From Cladocopium goreaui (Eukaryota; Sar; Dinophyceae; Suessiales; Symbiodiniaceae), in NCBI GenBank assembly GCA_947184155.2, contig CAMXCT020003441.1, positions 1 to 64,000 of the forward strand: DNA of 64,000 nucleotides. The letters run 5' to 3'. The position numbers and the translations under genes are program-made. Shown one piece after another: positions 42,600-54,698 of the stretch. The notes beneath the pieces were generated by a model that ran no database searches, was not told where the DNA came from, and saw nothing but the letters and a program-made list of their open reading frames with translations. How positions within the stretch are numbered: position 1 is the stretch's first letter; the number at the start of each line of letters is the position of its first letter.

Positions 42600-45500
42600 A
42601 AATATCGCAGCTACATCATGAAAGGGTATTGTTAGGTATGGGGTGGCAGATTGTCATTTCAGTGGTGCGGGGGTGCCATTTACATGAATATTCTTTTGTT
42701 GCCATGCGCTTTGTCAGCATGACCAAGCATGAGATCTCGTTGCTATGGACTGGAGGCTTAACGATCCCCCTGCGGAAGAGCGCTGAACGTTTGTTGCTTC
42801 CATGCGCTGCAGCCCCAAAGGCTTCCACTGCTACCCCGGTGACCCAGTGTAAACTGCCTGTACGGCAAGACCTCTGCAGTGAAAACTGTGTGCCCTGCGC
42901 GGCCCACCGCTCGAGCCACCGCCGAAGCCTTTGATATTTTGCCACCAGTCACAAGGATCCGCAATTTCTTGGAAGCCTGCTTCGTCTGGAAACTGTCCTG
43001 GAATGTGGCCAATGGGGGGAACCAAGCAATACATATAACATATAATGCATACATCAGTACATATCAATGCCAAACATGGGTGCCACGGGGAACTTAAATC
43101 GAACTTGTACCATGGCTGGAAGCGTCACACCATCCTGGAAGATCTGATCCCGGAGCCAGGCCACGGCTGCCATTAGCCCCAAAAGCGGCGCAAAGGCGCA
43201 AAGTGTGCCTCGATGGCAATGCGACCAATGCGACATGGTGAATCTTGGTGACGGAGCCCTGATCACCATTAAAGTCGCTACATTCACTCTAAATCAGTCT
43301 TGCTCATTCAACCCATGTTCAAACATGCGAAGTGTAGCTGTGCAAACCTTCCATCATCTACGAAATGCATTTGTGGGTCGAGCGAGCGCCCGCTTTACTC
43401 ACAACTGTGCACTGCCTTCACATCGATTTCCATGATCTCACAACACAAGGGCGGATCTCACTACGACACCATGGCACACCGCATTCCAGTCGTGTCAAAG
43501 TGCAAAGATTCGCATCTTGAATGTTAGGTTTTGGTTGCGCTTTACACATCAGAGATCGTCAGAATTTGCTTTGAGAAAACTCATGATTTGGGAACTTAAA
43601 AGTTCACAGGGCTCCTGCATATAATAAACCACCAAAACACACTGATGCAGGCGCTAGCAAACAAGACCGTATCGACATCTTCACTGCCAATATCAAAACC
43701 ATGCCCATGATCAACACAGGCGCGGAATGGCCGTAAAAAAACTTTCCGCAAAAGCTGTCTGTGCCAAGGCGCAAATGGCTAAGGCAGACTTGCCTCGATA
43801 CCATGCCCACTCGCTTCCGCTCGGTTCAGGCGAAGTGACGCTTGCCTTCGTCTTGGCGCTTTTGCGGTGCCTGGGCGGCAGAAGGGTGGCGCTGCCTTTG
43901 GGGACCTCCACATCCATTGGGATCCTCAACTTAGTTTGGATTTTGGAAAGGTAAACAGAATTTTCGGCAAACCTGAAGCCATCTTGATAGTTGATTTACG
44001 GTTCGGCTTAAGATGTATCCGACATGTCTGTCCAGCCGCCTGAAGCTGCTTTCCTCTGAGCTGCACGCTTCCGCTTCCGTGGATGCCTGTGTGGGAGAAC
44101 AGATCGAGCAAGAACTGCGCTACAGGACATGTGTTAACTGTCCTGACTGGCATCCAAGGGCAGGTTAAGGGTAAGCCGCCTGAATGGCCTGGAGCCTAGA
44201 AAGAGCTTGCCAAGAAGGAAACATGAACAGAAATGAAGCATCAAGAAGAACGAATGGCTAGAATTAGAACTAACTACGCAGTCCGAGCATCCCTAATGCA
44301 CTTGATTGTGGGCAAAAGCTGCCTTCCAGGAAAGATGCGCCCCCTTATCCACCGACCAGTCCAAGCTGGCTAAAATGTCTGATTTGTAAATCACCCATCA
44401 TGTTAGTCAACCACCCTGTCATATGGTCATCAGCGCGCAGCCAAGCCCCATCCCTTGCGGCCAAATGACCTCGACACTCAACCGGTCAGGTGGCATGGAA
44501 CTCACGGGTCGGGTGCAGATCAGCCAGAGAACTTTAAAAAAATCAATGGGCCTTCAGAATGACATCTGAACTGAACCATTGACGGCTACGGTCTCAGCTG
44601 GTTGGAAGACATCAGCACGGTGGGGCCTCAACTGTGGCTGTTGATGCTGAAGGGTCTGTGACTCATGAGGTGAACCCGGACATGGCCAGCAGTCTGTGAT
44701 TACTGAACAGGCACAAGTGATTCCTGCCTCCAACCCCTAATCAAGTCATGGGGTGCCTGCTCAGGCCCATCCCTTACTGCCGGGCTGGCGCTGCTGTTTT
44801 CCTACCCACATGCCTGGGCTGCGCGCTCCAAGAAAGAGTGGAAGAGTTCGGGGTGCTTCCTGAAACGAAGAATCGAAAACCACCGACTTGTTTGACTAAA
44901 CTAGACGAGAGAAACCATTTAAAACATGCGTCCGCAATGAATGGATTTCCCTAACTCTGCTGACGCCAATCTAAGTTGTAGCTCCAATTCTCTGCATGTT
45001 CTTTTGTAGGGGTAACTGACGCTGAGGGTATGCACTTGTAGGCTGCAACATCAACAAAGAGCAGGAGGAGGTTTCATTTTAGGGCAAAATGTCATGCGGG
45101 AAAAAATAAGGTCCTGGCAGCTGATACAATCGGGAAAAACTATGTGCAGCGAATATGTGAAGTTAGCGACGCTGAACTACAACACACGCATGCGCTTGTG
45201 GAAACTCAAAACTCCATATGCTAGCTCGCTGCATTTTGGCAGTGCAAATTTGGCCGTTCTTATCAATCCATTGACTGAAAACACATTTATGTTATGTGTG
45301 AAGACTTTGTCGGACGTTTGAGCCGACTATCTCGACCTGTGAACCGGCAATCTCGACGTGTGAACGCAAGACAACATGGAAAGAACATATTCTATACAAA
45401 TATGCAGGTTGAACGTTTACGCACGGAAAATTGATGAGAAAAACGTTTTTGGGATGTTCAATGTTTCAGGTAAAGTCATAACGCCAGAAAAATTGCCGGG

Positions 45501-45800
45501 TTTCAAATCATCGCGCCCCGAGTGATCCGCCATGAACGTGATCGTGCTCAGCGGCGCAAAGGAGCAGAAAAAGGCTGCCTCCAAAACCGGGCAGTTCAGT
45601 CGTCGACAGGGCTGAAGTTGGGAAAGTGCGGAAAAAATGGTTGGCAAACGCAATCCGCATTTTTCAGTAAGTTCCGCCCTCTTGATGGGCTTTTGAGTTG
45701 ACTATTTTCCGATTTAAACCCAAACAGCGACAATCTGAATCTTAAACGCCAATACATAAGCTTCTAAATCTTCTGGCAACCAGGGGATCAAGTATTGTAT
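42600..45800. other. Long stretch without supported genes
   Basis: Scattered short open frames on both strands, no recognisable motif, no tandem array and no tRNA-like fold noticed. Minus frames at 42900-43070 and plus frames at 43727-43954 are the longest but lack context. Confidence 0.4.
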
Positions 45801-45839
45801 TTTACTAGAGCGGCACGGAATCCAAGACAAATGCGGTCG

Positions 45840-45990
45840 CCGTCCAGCAGTGACCTTTGTTAGCCATAAGCTGCGCAGAGTCAATAACGGATGCCGTGGA
45901 CATGAGTTGTGGTGGCTGAATCCCAACTATGACACTTTGCGCGTGGTGATTCTGCACCCGCCCTCTCAGGCGAGACATGCACAGGGTTGG
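45840..45990 (+). repeat. Dispersed coding-like repeat (HKLRRV...LWWLNPNYDTL), copy 1
   Basis: Reads TFVSHKLRRVNNGCRGHELW then WLNPNYDTLRVVILH on the plus strand. A related segment at 59795-59900 shares AAGCTGCGCAGAGTCA and GTGGCTGAATCCCAACTATG. The preserved Trp/Asn/Pro pattern suggests a degraded protein domain spread with transposons. Confidence 0.55.
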
Positions 45991-46399
45991 GCCTGCTTTC
46001 TGCAAGGCCATGGGCACAGGCTACGCTTTGTGGCCCATGTCAGCACTGCCATGCAAATCTCAGCGTCTGGTACCACAGCGTGTACCAGGACCATTCCACA
46101 GCATCTCGGCAACCCCATGAACGTTGTGGCTGGGATTGCGCTGCTTTGCGTTCTGCACTCTGGCACTTGGTAGGCATTGATCCAGGGCCTTCTGCAGGAA
46201 CAGTTTCATGTAGTCCTTGGCTTGACCGCGCCAGCCCAGGTAATGATATAGCGGTTGATGCGGTTCTTCTGAAATCAAGGTACTCAGTGATCGCGGCCCA
46301 TCTGCGGCCAAGCAGGTGTAAATGTGGGCACGCCGCTGAGGGTAGCAGTGAGGGTTTGTAGCATCTAAACAAGCCCATGAAGCCCATGTTCAAATTCAG

Positions 46400-46900
46400 A
46401 GTTTGAAGATACCCCCAAAGCAACTCGAGCCCTGGCCCTCGGCGGCAATCCAAGTGGGCCTGTCCACGCACGTCATGCTGCTCCATGTCACAGGAAGTCA
46501 AAACCACCGAAGCGAAACCAAGATCTCTTGCCCTCTTTCCTTTCTTCTCATGGATCAATTGGGCTTCAAGACTCATCTGTCTCTCTGCCAATCGCTCCAA
46601 GCGCCTCACGGACCTTCTCCCTCTCCTCAGGTGTGAGTGACCTCGTCAAGTTGAAGAAGATATTCTCGCCGTAGTTCTCAGGCTGAGGAAGTTCGGTATT
46701 CCCGCGCGCATCGCGCGCGAATTGGCCTTCCGCAGCATCAAGCAGAGCGGGCATTTTCCCATGAAAACTTCCTTCAGGACGACTTTCCTGGGCGCTCCGC
46801 CACCAAAAGCCTTTGCTTTCTTCCTCGACGAAGGCGATCCACGTAAACGTCTCTCTGCTGTGTCCTGGTTGTATTGCCGCTGCTTCTCCAATCTTTGCAG
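46400..46900 (-). CDS. Possible exon ending LTPEEREKVREALGAIGRETDES
   Basis: The minus frame reads AEGQFARDARGNTELPQPEN, then NLTRSLTPEEREKVREAL and stops after GRETDES at 46566; a second frame continues below it (RRLERLAERQMSLEAQLIHE). Acidic/helical composition makes coding likely, but start, splice sites and family are unknown. Confidence 0.35.
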
Positions 46901-46904
46901 GCTC

Positions 46905-47055
46905 AAGCATGCAGCATTCCATGGTGCAGCAGAATCTGGTGGCAGCGCCACTGCTTCTCCAACGTGGTTTGCAGGCTCAAGCATGCAGCATTCCAAGGTG
47001 CAGCGGAATCTGGTGGCAGTGCCACTGCTTCTCGAACGTTGTTGGCAGTCTTGCT
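46905..47055 (+). repeat. Two-and-a-half-copy tandem repeat of about 70 bp
   Basis: The unit GCAGGCTCAAGCATGCAGCA...CCACTGCTTCTCCAACGT occurs at about 46905 and 46975, with a partial third 5' of it (CCGCTGCTTCTCCAATCTTT). Copies differ at a few bases. Confidence 0.8.
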
Positions 47056-47274
47056 TGTGCTGCACTGACACCTGTCATGTCCTGACACCATTGGTGGTAT
47101 AAGGCCAAATTCGTTTATAAGTCCTTGGGGCGTATAAATCGTTTATAAGTCCATTTTAACCTCTCCTGGCAATCCTGGCTGTTTTGGTCTGCTTGCACTC
47201 CTCGCAAAGCTTGAAGGCATCTCCAGCACCTGGGGGCTGTTCTTCAGACTTCTCCTGCGTATTGTACCCCCTCG

Positions 47275-47880
47275 CAGGGCTTAAACACCATGGCAGTGAA
47301 GGACGGATCGGGCCAGCGGCCGGCAGCCCATAGTGCCAAACGTTGCTTTCTGAACTGCCTAGCAACTACCTCCAAACCTTGCCTTTGCCTGCACTGCCAA
47401 CGGCCAACTTGCCTGCGTCCTCTTGCAGCTGGCTTTCGTGCTGCACGGCTCCGGTCAAGGGACCCTGTCGCAGGGCTTAAACACCATGGCAATGAAGGAC
47501 GGCGCGGGCCCGCGGCCGGCAGCCCAGACTGCCAAACGTTGCTTTCTGAATGGCTAGAAACTAGCTTGCTTTTACCTGTCCTCCTGCACTGCCAACTGCC
47601 AACTTGCCTGCGTCCTCTTGCAGCTGGTGCAGCTAGCTTTCGTGCTGCACGGCTCTGGTCAAGGGACCCCTTCGCAGGGCTTAAACACCATGTGGCAGTG
47701 AAGGACGGATCGGGCCCGCGGCCGGCAGCCCATAGTGTCAAACGTTGCTTTCTGAACTTGAACTTGCCTAGCAACTAGCTCCAAACTTTGCCTTTGCCCG
47801 TCCTTCTGCTCTGCCAACTGCCACCCGCCTGCGCTGCCAACTGCCAACTTGCCTGCGCCCTCTTGCAGCTGGTGCAGCTG
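47275..47880. repeat. Triplicated 196-204-bp unit including an exon-end-like segment
   Basis: CAGGGCTTAAACACCATG begins units at 47275, 47471 and 47675. Each contains GCCGGCAGCCCA, CCAAACGTTGCTTTCTGAAC and a TCCTCTTGCAGCTG segment. The last of these matches the end of the helical exon at about 47880 (KQLHQLQ), so the array seems to have grown from an exon/intron edge. Confidence 0.75.
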
Positions 47881-48225
47881 CTTGAGAGCCTTCCAATCAC
47901 CAGCAGTGAGGTAATTGGTCAAGTTGTCACAGGACTGCTGCTGTTGGGACAACTTCACAGCAGACTGGTGTGAGCCTTGCATGGCCAGCTGGTCACATTG
48001 GGCAAGCAAATCATCTCTGCACCCTTGAGGCAAGCCAGACTCTTCCAAGTGCTGGGACAGCTGCAAGACTTCAGAAGTAGTAAGGTTGGAAGCCTTCATC
48101 TTCTGCTCCAGCTGCTTCATCAAGGAAGTGGCCATGTTACTACAATGCTCCCCTCTTCTTCCAAGAAGTTGCACCATTGAGGTGACCTCAGACTTCAAGT
48201 CTTCAAGCTGCCATTGGCCAGGCAT
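47865..48225 (-). CDS. Helical, Gln-rich exon (hypothetical)
   Basis: Possible start at 48225 (MPGQWQLEDLKSEVTSMVQL), then MKQLEQKMKASNLTTSEVLQ, ESGLPQGCRDDLLAQCDQLA and WKALKQLHQLQ. The frame is open upstream to 48369 as well. It is predicted helical, no family recognised. The downstream boundary lies in the triplicated unit. It may be the first exon of a gene of the kind found at 52-58 kb. Confidence 0.5.
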
Positions 48226-48369
48226 TGCTGACAGGAGTGAAGCACAAGTAGGCGGGCACAGAAGCTGGTGAGAGTGGCAGCTGCAACAATAAGATGATTT
48301 CTCTTTGGTCATCAGTATGGGCACACACAAAAGACAATGCCACAGACAGCCTGTGGTGTGCTCAGGCAA

Positions 48370-49930
48370 TCAGGACTGGAAGCTTCTGTTAGCTAAAGAA
48401 ATGGGCCTTTCATGGCGATGTAAATGAGCCTCATTTGGCTAGAATAAAAAGCAGCAACAAACATTTTTCAGTGGCAATGTTCATGGCACAAGTTTAAGGT
48501 ACAGGCATGACACTATGTACACATCAAGCACCCAAAATTTCTGCATTAAAGGCTGAACTTGAAATGTATGTGCAGCCACCAATGGGTGAACCATATTAAA
48601 TTAATGGGCAAACCAGGTTTGTACCAAGACATCTGACAATGTCATTAAAAAGGCAAAAACATTGGTCTCTGAGTTTCCCTGGTAATCTCAACTTCCTTTG
48701 ATGGACTATTAAACTTTAGCCATTTAGTGTGCCTTATGGCTGTTCTGGCCTGAGATGACCAACAAAAAGGTTTAGAGTTATTTGAGCCTGTGATGGCTAA
48801 TCTGGTCTGAGGCATTTACAGCAGCACAAATGACTTATTGAGCCTGAGATGGCTATCCAAGCTTTAAACAGCTACCAGAGCCTTGAATAGCTGATGTAAA
48901 TGTGTTTTTTGTTTTTGTTGCCCTGCAGCCAGTTGGGTGGCTTGTCTATACACTCAGAATGGCTTGAACACTATGCAAGCTATTGGGCCAATACGTTCCC
49001 ACAGCAGCTGCTCCAGCTTTCTCTTTCTCAACCTTGGCTAATGGAGAGACAGCAGAGTAAACTAGAAGTCTAGCAGCTCCCAACTAAAGACAATCCACAA
49101 GCCAAACTTTTTTTGGCCAAGGGGCCAGAATTGCCAGCCACATCTGTATGTGGCAACACGGTACCGCACTCCTCCTCTCTCAACCCACTCAGACTTCAGG
49201 ACACGAAAGTCGTGCTCAAGGAAGTCCATCCTGAGATGCTATGACAGAAAATTATCAGCAGGGCAACTTGAACCACCCCCAACAGAATGCAATCAAGAAG
49301 CCAAGTCTTCCAGCCAGAATCCCACAGCACACAGGTCCATCCATTCTCAGTGTGCACATCAATGATGTAATCATTTGCAGCAGAACTCCACATGGCTTCC
49401 AGGCAATGAAGCGCTCAGCAACTTGATCTCAACAACAGCTGCCAGAACATACAATATTTTCCCAGTTGGAATACATCAAAAATCTTTAGATATAATATAT
49501 GTGTAGTTTGCATTTTACTTAAAGACTAGTGAGCCTCTAGAATATACACTTAATTATTATTTAAATTAGATATAATTGTTAAACATAATTTTAGAATCAA
49601 TAAAGTAAAATTAAGAATTGAAATTAATAATTGAGATTAACTTTTTTCATTCATAAATTTTCCATAAAAAAAAATAATTTAAACAAACATGAACAATTAT
49701 TGAAAATAATCAAAATAATTCATAAATTGTTCTTAACTTTCAATCTTTTTGAAAGTTTTTGTTCAAAAATATGTATTGCAACATCTAAAGATTAAAATTT
49801 TCAATCTAGCCCCTAGATTGAAATTACTCAAAACTAGATTTTCAATCTGGCCACTAGATTGAAATTACTCACAGCTAGGTTTTCAATCTAGCCACTAGAT
49901 TGAAATTTCTGAAGACTATAATTTTCAATT
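48370..49930. other. Non-coding, AT-rich, with a few GAGCC...GGCTA units
   Basis: 48740-48900 has irregular units such as GAGCCTGTGATGGCTA and GAGCCTGAGATGGCTA. 49440-49930 is very AT-rich with four GCCACTAGATTGAAATT-like repeats at 49800-49920. No gene is supported. Confidence 0.55.
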
Positions 49931-49934
49931 TAGT

Positions 49935-52450
49935 CACCGGATCGATTTTTCCCGAGAGCGTCTGAGCGCAGGGTTCTTCCAATAGTGGGGGTCTGTCTCT
50001 CATCTTCTCATCTTCACATCTTCTCATCTTCACATCCTAACATCTTCACATCTTCTCATCTTCACATCTTCTCATCTTCACATCTTCTCATCTTCACATT
50101 TTCTCATCATCTTCACACATTCACATCCTCACATCCTCACATCTTCACATCTTCTCATCTTCACATCTTCTCATCATCTTCACACATTCACATCTTCACA
50201 TCTGCTCATCTTCACATCTTCTCATCCTCACATCTTCGCATCTTCACATCCTCACATCTTCACATCTTCTCATCTTCACATCTTCTCATCATCTTCACAC
50301 ATTCACATCTTCACATCTGCTCATCTTCACATCTTCTCATCCTCACATCTTCGCATCTTCACATCCTCACATCTTCACATCTTCTCCTCTTGCCTTCTTG
50401 CCCTCTTGCCCTCTTGCCCTCACATCTTCACATCTTCTCCTCTTGCCCTCTTGCCCTCTTGCCCTCTCCTTCTTTTCTATTTCTCTTCTGAAGGCGGGGG
50501 CAGGGGCAGTGCCAACGAGACGGCACGAAACGCAACCCTTTCGCACGAAATGAGGTTCGATCGCCAAAAACTGCGGTAAAATTGCGATTTCACCTTGTCC
50601 CGCGCAACCCTTTCGCACGAAATGAAGTTTGATCGCCAAAAACTGCGGTAAAATTGCGATTTCAACTTGTCCCACGCAACCCTTTCGCACGAAATTAGGT
50701 TCGATCATCAAAAACTGAAGAAAAATTGCGATTTCAACTTGTCCGGCGCAACCCTTTCGCACGAAATGAGGTTCGATCAACAAAAACTGAAGTAAAATTG
50801 CGATTTCAACTTGTCCGGCGCAACCCTCTCGCACGAAATGAGGTTCGATCGCCAAAAACTGCGGTAAAATTGTGATTTCAACTTGTCCAGCGCAACCCTT
50901 TCGCACGAAACGAAGTTCGATCGCCAAAAACTGCGGTAAAATTGCGATTTCACTGGTCCCGCGCAACCCTTTCGCACGAAATGAGGTTCGATCGTCAAAA
51001 ACTGAGGTAAAATTGCGATTTCAAGTTGTCCCGCGCAACCCTTTCGCACGAAATGAGGTTCGATCGTCAAAAACTCTGGTAAAATTGCGATTTCAAGTTG
51101 CTCCGTGCAACCCTTTCGCACGAAACGAGGTTCGGTCGCCAAAAACTGAAGTGAAATTGTAATGTCTCTTGTCCAATCGCCACCCTTTCGCATGAGATGA
51201 GGTTCAATCGCCCAAAACTGAAGCAAATTGCGATTTCCTGTGTGTAAAAGCGTCTGTGTGTAAACACGTCTGTGTGTAAAAGCGTCTGTGTGTAAAAGCG
51301 TCTGTGTGTAAAAGCGTCTGTGTTTAAAAGTGTTAGTGTGTAAAAGCGTCTGTGTGTAAAAGCTTTTGTGTGCAAAAGTGTCTGTGTGTCAAAGTGTTTG
51401 TGTGTAAAAGCGTCTGTGTGTAAAAGCGTCTGTGTGTAAAAGCGTCTGTGTGTAAAAGCGTCTGTGTGTAAAAGCGTCTGTGTTTAAAAGTGTTAGTGTG
51501 TAAAAGTGTCTGTGTGTAAAAGCTTTTGTGTGCAAAAGTGTCTGTGTGTAAAAGTGTTTGTGTGTAAAGGCGTTTGTGTGTGAAAGCGTCTGTGTGTGTG
51601 CGCAAGCGTCTGTGTGCAAAAGCGTCTGTGTGTAAAAGCTTCTTTGTGTAAAAAGTGTCTGTGTGTAAAAGCTTCTTTGTGTAAAAGGGTCTGTGTGTAA
51701 AAGCTTCTGTGTGTAAAAGCTTCTGTGCGTAAAAGCGTCTGCGTGTAAAAGCTTCTGTGTGTAAAAGCATCTGTGTGTAAAAGTGTCTGCGTGTAAAAGT
51801 GTCTGTGTGTAAAAGTGTTTGTGTGTAAAAGCGCTTGTGTGTAAAACCGTCTGTGTGTAAAAGCGTCTGTGTGTAAAAGTGTTTCTGTGTAAAAGTGTTT
51901 GTGTGTAAAACTGTCTGTGTGTAAGAGCGTCTGTGTGTAAAAGCGTCTGCGTGTAAAAGCTTCTGTGTGTAAAAGCGTCTGTGTGTAAAAGCGTCTATGT
52001 GTAAAAGCTTCTGTGTGTAAAAGCGTCTGTGTCTAAAAGCGTCTGCGTAAAAAGCAACAGTGTGTAAAACTGTCTGTATGTAAAAGCGCCTGTGTGTAAA
52101 AGTGTCTGTGTGTAAAAGTGCCTTGTGTGTAAAAGCGTCTGTGTGTAAAAGTGCCTTGTGTGTAAAAGCGTCTGTGTGTAAAAGTGTCTGTGTGTAAAAG
52201 CTTCTGTGTGTAAAGGCTTCTCTGTGTAAAAGCTTGCTCTGTGTAAAAGCTTGCTCTGTGTAAAAGCTTCTGTGTGTAAAAGTGTTTGCAATGCAAACTA
52301 TTGTCTTGTACTTGTGCTATATTGTCTTGATACTCCTCTTCTCGACTGCCTATAACACATCTTTAATATATTGTTTTGTAATATGGTGTCTCCATACTAA
52401 CAAGAGAAGACCCTGCTCCTCTACGCTCTCGGGCCATCCGTCGTCTAGTT
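49935..52450 (-). repeat. Compound satellite, third copy, inverted relative to 40584-41640
   Basis: Begins with the reverse complement of the terminal motif of copy two (TTTTCCCGAGAGCGTC, GTGGGGGTCTG). 50000-50395 is a CATCTTCACAT/CATCTTCTCAT array, 50395-50475 a CTCTTGCC array, 50534-51235 the 72-bp array, 51238-52285 the GTAAAAGCGTCTGTGT array. At 52424-52445 it ends CGCTCTCGGGCCATCCGTCG, the reverse complement of the start of the first copy (36189). Confidence 0.9.
50534..51235 (+). repeat. 72-bp tandem repeat, about ten copies
   Basis: Units start AACCCTTTCGCACGAAATGA and include GATCGCCAAAAACTG and AAATTGCGATTTCA. Starts at 50534, 50606 and 50678 fix the period at 72 bp. The minus strand is open for 24-residue repeats (KSQFYRSFWRSNLISCERVA), which follows from the period being divisible by three. 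Confidence 0.9.
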
Positions 52451-52554
52451 TTAGATTTAATCAATATTACTAAATAATTATTTAATGATTTGTTTTGATT
52501 TATAGCGTTTAAACTTTTGAAAAATATACATTGTAAACATTCAAAGGCAGGCAT

Positions 52555-52775
52555 ATGTGAGCCTTCTAAGGCTAGTAGCTGGGAGCCTTCTATAGCTGAT
52601 TTAATGTGAGCCTTTTTAAGGCTACTAGTGTGAGCCTTCAAGGGCTAATAGTATGTGAGCCTTCAAAAGCTACTAATATATGAGCCTTCAAGGGCTAATC
52701 TATGTGAGCCTACAAGGGCTAGGACTTGTGAGCATGTTGAAGCTAAAACCTTTGAGCCTTCAAGGGCTGAGAGTC
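52555..52775 (+). repeat. GAGCCTTCAAGGGCTA inverted-repeat units, nine copies
   Basis: Nine units of GAGCC-(4 to 6 bases)-(A/G)GCTA spaced 20-30 bp. Each is a small potential hairpin (AGCC/GGCT). The same unit type occurs at 48740-48900, 54320-54610, 55280-55490 and 58310-58390. Confidence 0.75.
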
Positions 52776-52801
52776 ATTTCTTTCCCACCTCTTCACTGTC
52801 A

Positions 52802-54295
52802 TCAGGATTGCTTGGGCCAAGCCAAGTATCCTAAGAGGTGAAACGCTGTCAAGCCCACCAATTGGTGGAGGCTCAAAAGTTGGAACAGCTGGTCTTGGAT
52901 GGGGTAGAACTGCTGCAATCTCACCATCTCTTGCTCACACCGGCGTAACTCCCCTGAAGCATAGAGAGCAACCAGGGTAACCAAGTTGTTTTGGAACCCA
53001 GTCTTGCGCTTCTCAGCCTCACATGCTGGAATCAGAGGGAAAAAAACGCTTAAAAAACACCACCAAAAAATCAATGAAGTGAGTTCAAGGTGCATAGCGA
53101 TAGGTGTGCCACTGTCCACGCACATCTTGCCACTGGAAGCCATCCTGATTGTGCACAATTCCGGTTTGTGCAGTCAGGTTTGCGGGTACTCCTTGCCCAG
53201 CAGATCCTTGAGGGACTCCATGTCCAGCATGTCCAGCTGGAGCAGGTGGTGCAGGTACTCCATGCCATGGAGCCTCCAACTACATTGTTTAAAAGAAAAA
53301 GCCACTATCCCCAAAGACTAGTCAAAGTTGAATTAAAAAGCCAAGAAGCTGGTGCATGTGCAGGTCCAACATCTGCAGGAGCTGGTGCAGCACTGGCAGC
53401 CACTGCAGCAGCCAGAGAACCACCATGTTTAGGACGCCCATCTCCACCCTTCTTATGCTCAGCCTCAGAAAGTCCAAGGGAACACATGATTCAAGTTTCC
53501 TTGTTGTATCAACACCCCCAAAAAAGAAAAACAAGCACAGCCAAGGAACAAGAGCAGCAAAGATTCTGCTGGCAATCTGGTCACTGCTCAGTGGCACATC
53601 CTCTTCCTCCTCCACCTTGGGCTTCACCGCTCCATGCCTCAAGAAGAGCTGCTTCGTTTCAGTCTCCACCTTCTGCCTCTTGGGGGGAGAGCCTTCAGGC
53701 TCAGGAGGTCTCATAGCACCCTTAAGTCTAGCAGAAGGTTGCGGTAGTTTGGCTTTAGGCTTGGACTCCAGCACCTTAAAGTCAGCCTTCTCCAAGTGGA
53801 CCTCCTCATACTGCTGTCCACCCACTGTCGTCACAGGCCCAGTGGGCACACCTTCAACCACAGGTACCACTGGAGCAGCCAAAGTTGGCACATCATCTGA
53901 TGGTTCCTGAGGATGGCTCACCATGGAAGAATGTATTAAAAACAAATCCCACATATTTTTAGGGTCAGTTAAAAAAATGATGAAGTTGAGTCCAGGTGCA
54001 TTTGCAGCACTCTGATCCTGCCACAGGGTAGTGATCAACCCCATCTCTCTCATGGTTTTAAAAAACACTTTGGCCAAACTGGGTCCTCCTGCTTCTTCTG
54101 GTACCACTCATTCTCAGCCTCTTGAGCCTCATGAGCTTCTGTCAACTCATTGGCCCAAAAAGCATAGTCAAACTCATCCTCTGTGGTGCCCATTGTCACA
54201 CCAGTAGTGCCTTTACTCAGCACTTTGAGCTTGAACCAAGCCCAGCCATGGGCCCATATGAATGGGCTGATCCCCGGGAGGGCAAGTTTTAAAAA
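52802..54295 (-). CDS. Pro/Lys-rich multi-exon gene, function unknown
   Basis: Exon blocks on the minus strand: about 54290-54060 (WAHGWAWFKLKVLSKGTTGV ... EDEFDYAFWANELTEAHEAQ), 53930-53560 (EPSDDVPTLAAPVVPVVEGV ... RPPEPEGSPPKRQKVETETK ... VEEEEDVPLSSDQIASR), about 53460-53330 (LAAAVAASAAPAPADVGPAH), 53280-53085 (WHGVPAPPAPAGHAGHGVPQ ... DGFQWQDVRGQWHTYRYA) and 53030-52802 (EAEKRKTGFQNNLVTLVALY ... QQFYPIQDQLFQLLSLHQLV). Disordered acidic/basic segments and a WQD..GQWHTY segment, but no known domain. The exons are separated by short introns with CAG acceptors. Splice joins are approximate and the 5' end is not defined. Confidence 0.5.
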
Positions 54296-54314
54296 AACAC
54301 TGGAAAACTTTAAA

Positions 54315-54612
54315 AAAACTGAGCCTGCTATGGGCTAATCAATACAATGAGCTTTCAAACAGCTATTATTTAAGAGTGAGCCTGCCAAGGGCTAGTACAT
54401 GCTATGAGCCTGATCAAAGCTAATTGGTCCATGAGCCTTGCAAGGGCAAATCCAAGAGCCTGCTAAGGGCTAAGTATTATATGAGCCTTCCAAAGGCTAG
54501 CCATGCAATGAGCTTGCTCAGGGCTACTTATTATGAGCCTCTAAATGGCTAATTGAAATGAGCCTGCAACAGGGCTAGAGCAACTAAGCTTTCAGAGAGC
54601 TAGTAAATTTCA
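54315..54612 (+). repeat. GAGCCTGCTAAGGGCTA inverted-repeat units, about twelve copies
   Basis: About twelve GAGCC...GGCTA units in under 300 bp between two minus-strand genes or exons. The ends of each unit stay complementary although the loop varies. Confidence 0.75.
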
Positions 54613-54698
54613 GCCTATGTTAAGGCTTCTGAAGCTCAAGCATTGAGCAAAGAGCAACAAGATACGTTTTTCCTCTCTGCATCAGGACAAGGAAGTGC

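Noticed and set aside
50367-51226. Minus-strand ORFs with KSQFYRSFWRSNLISCERVA repeats
   Set aside because: These follow from a 72-bp tandem repeat whose period is divisible by three. It is a satellite, not a gene.
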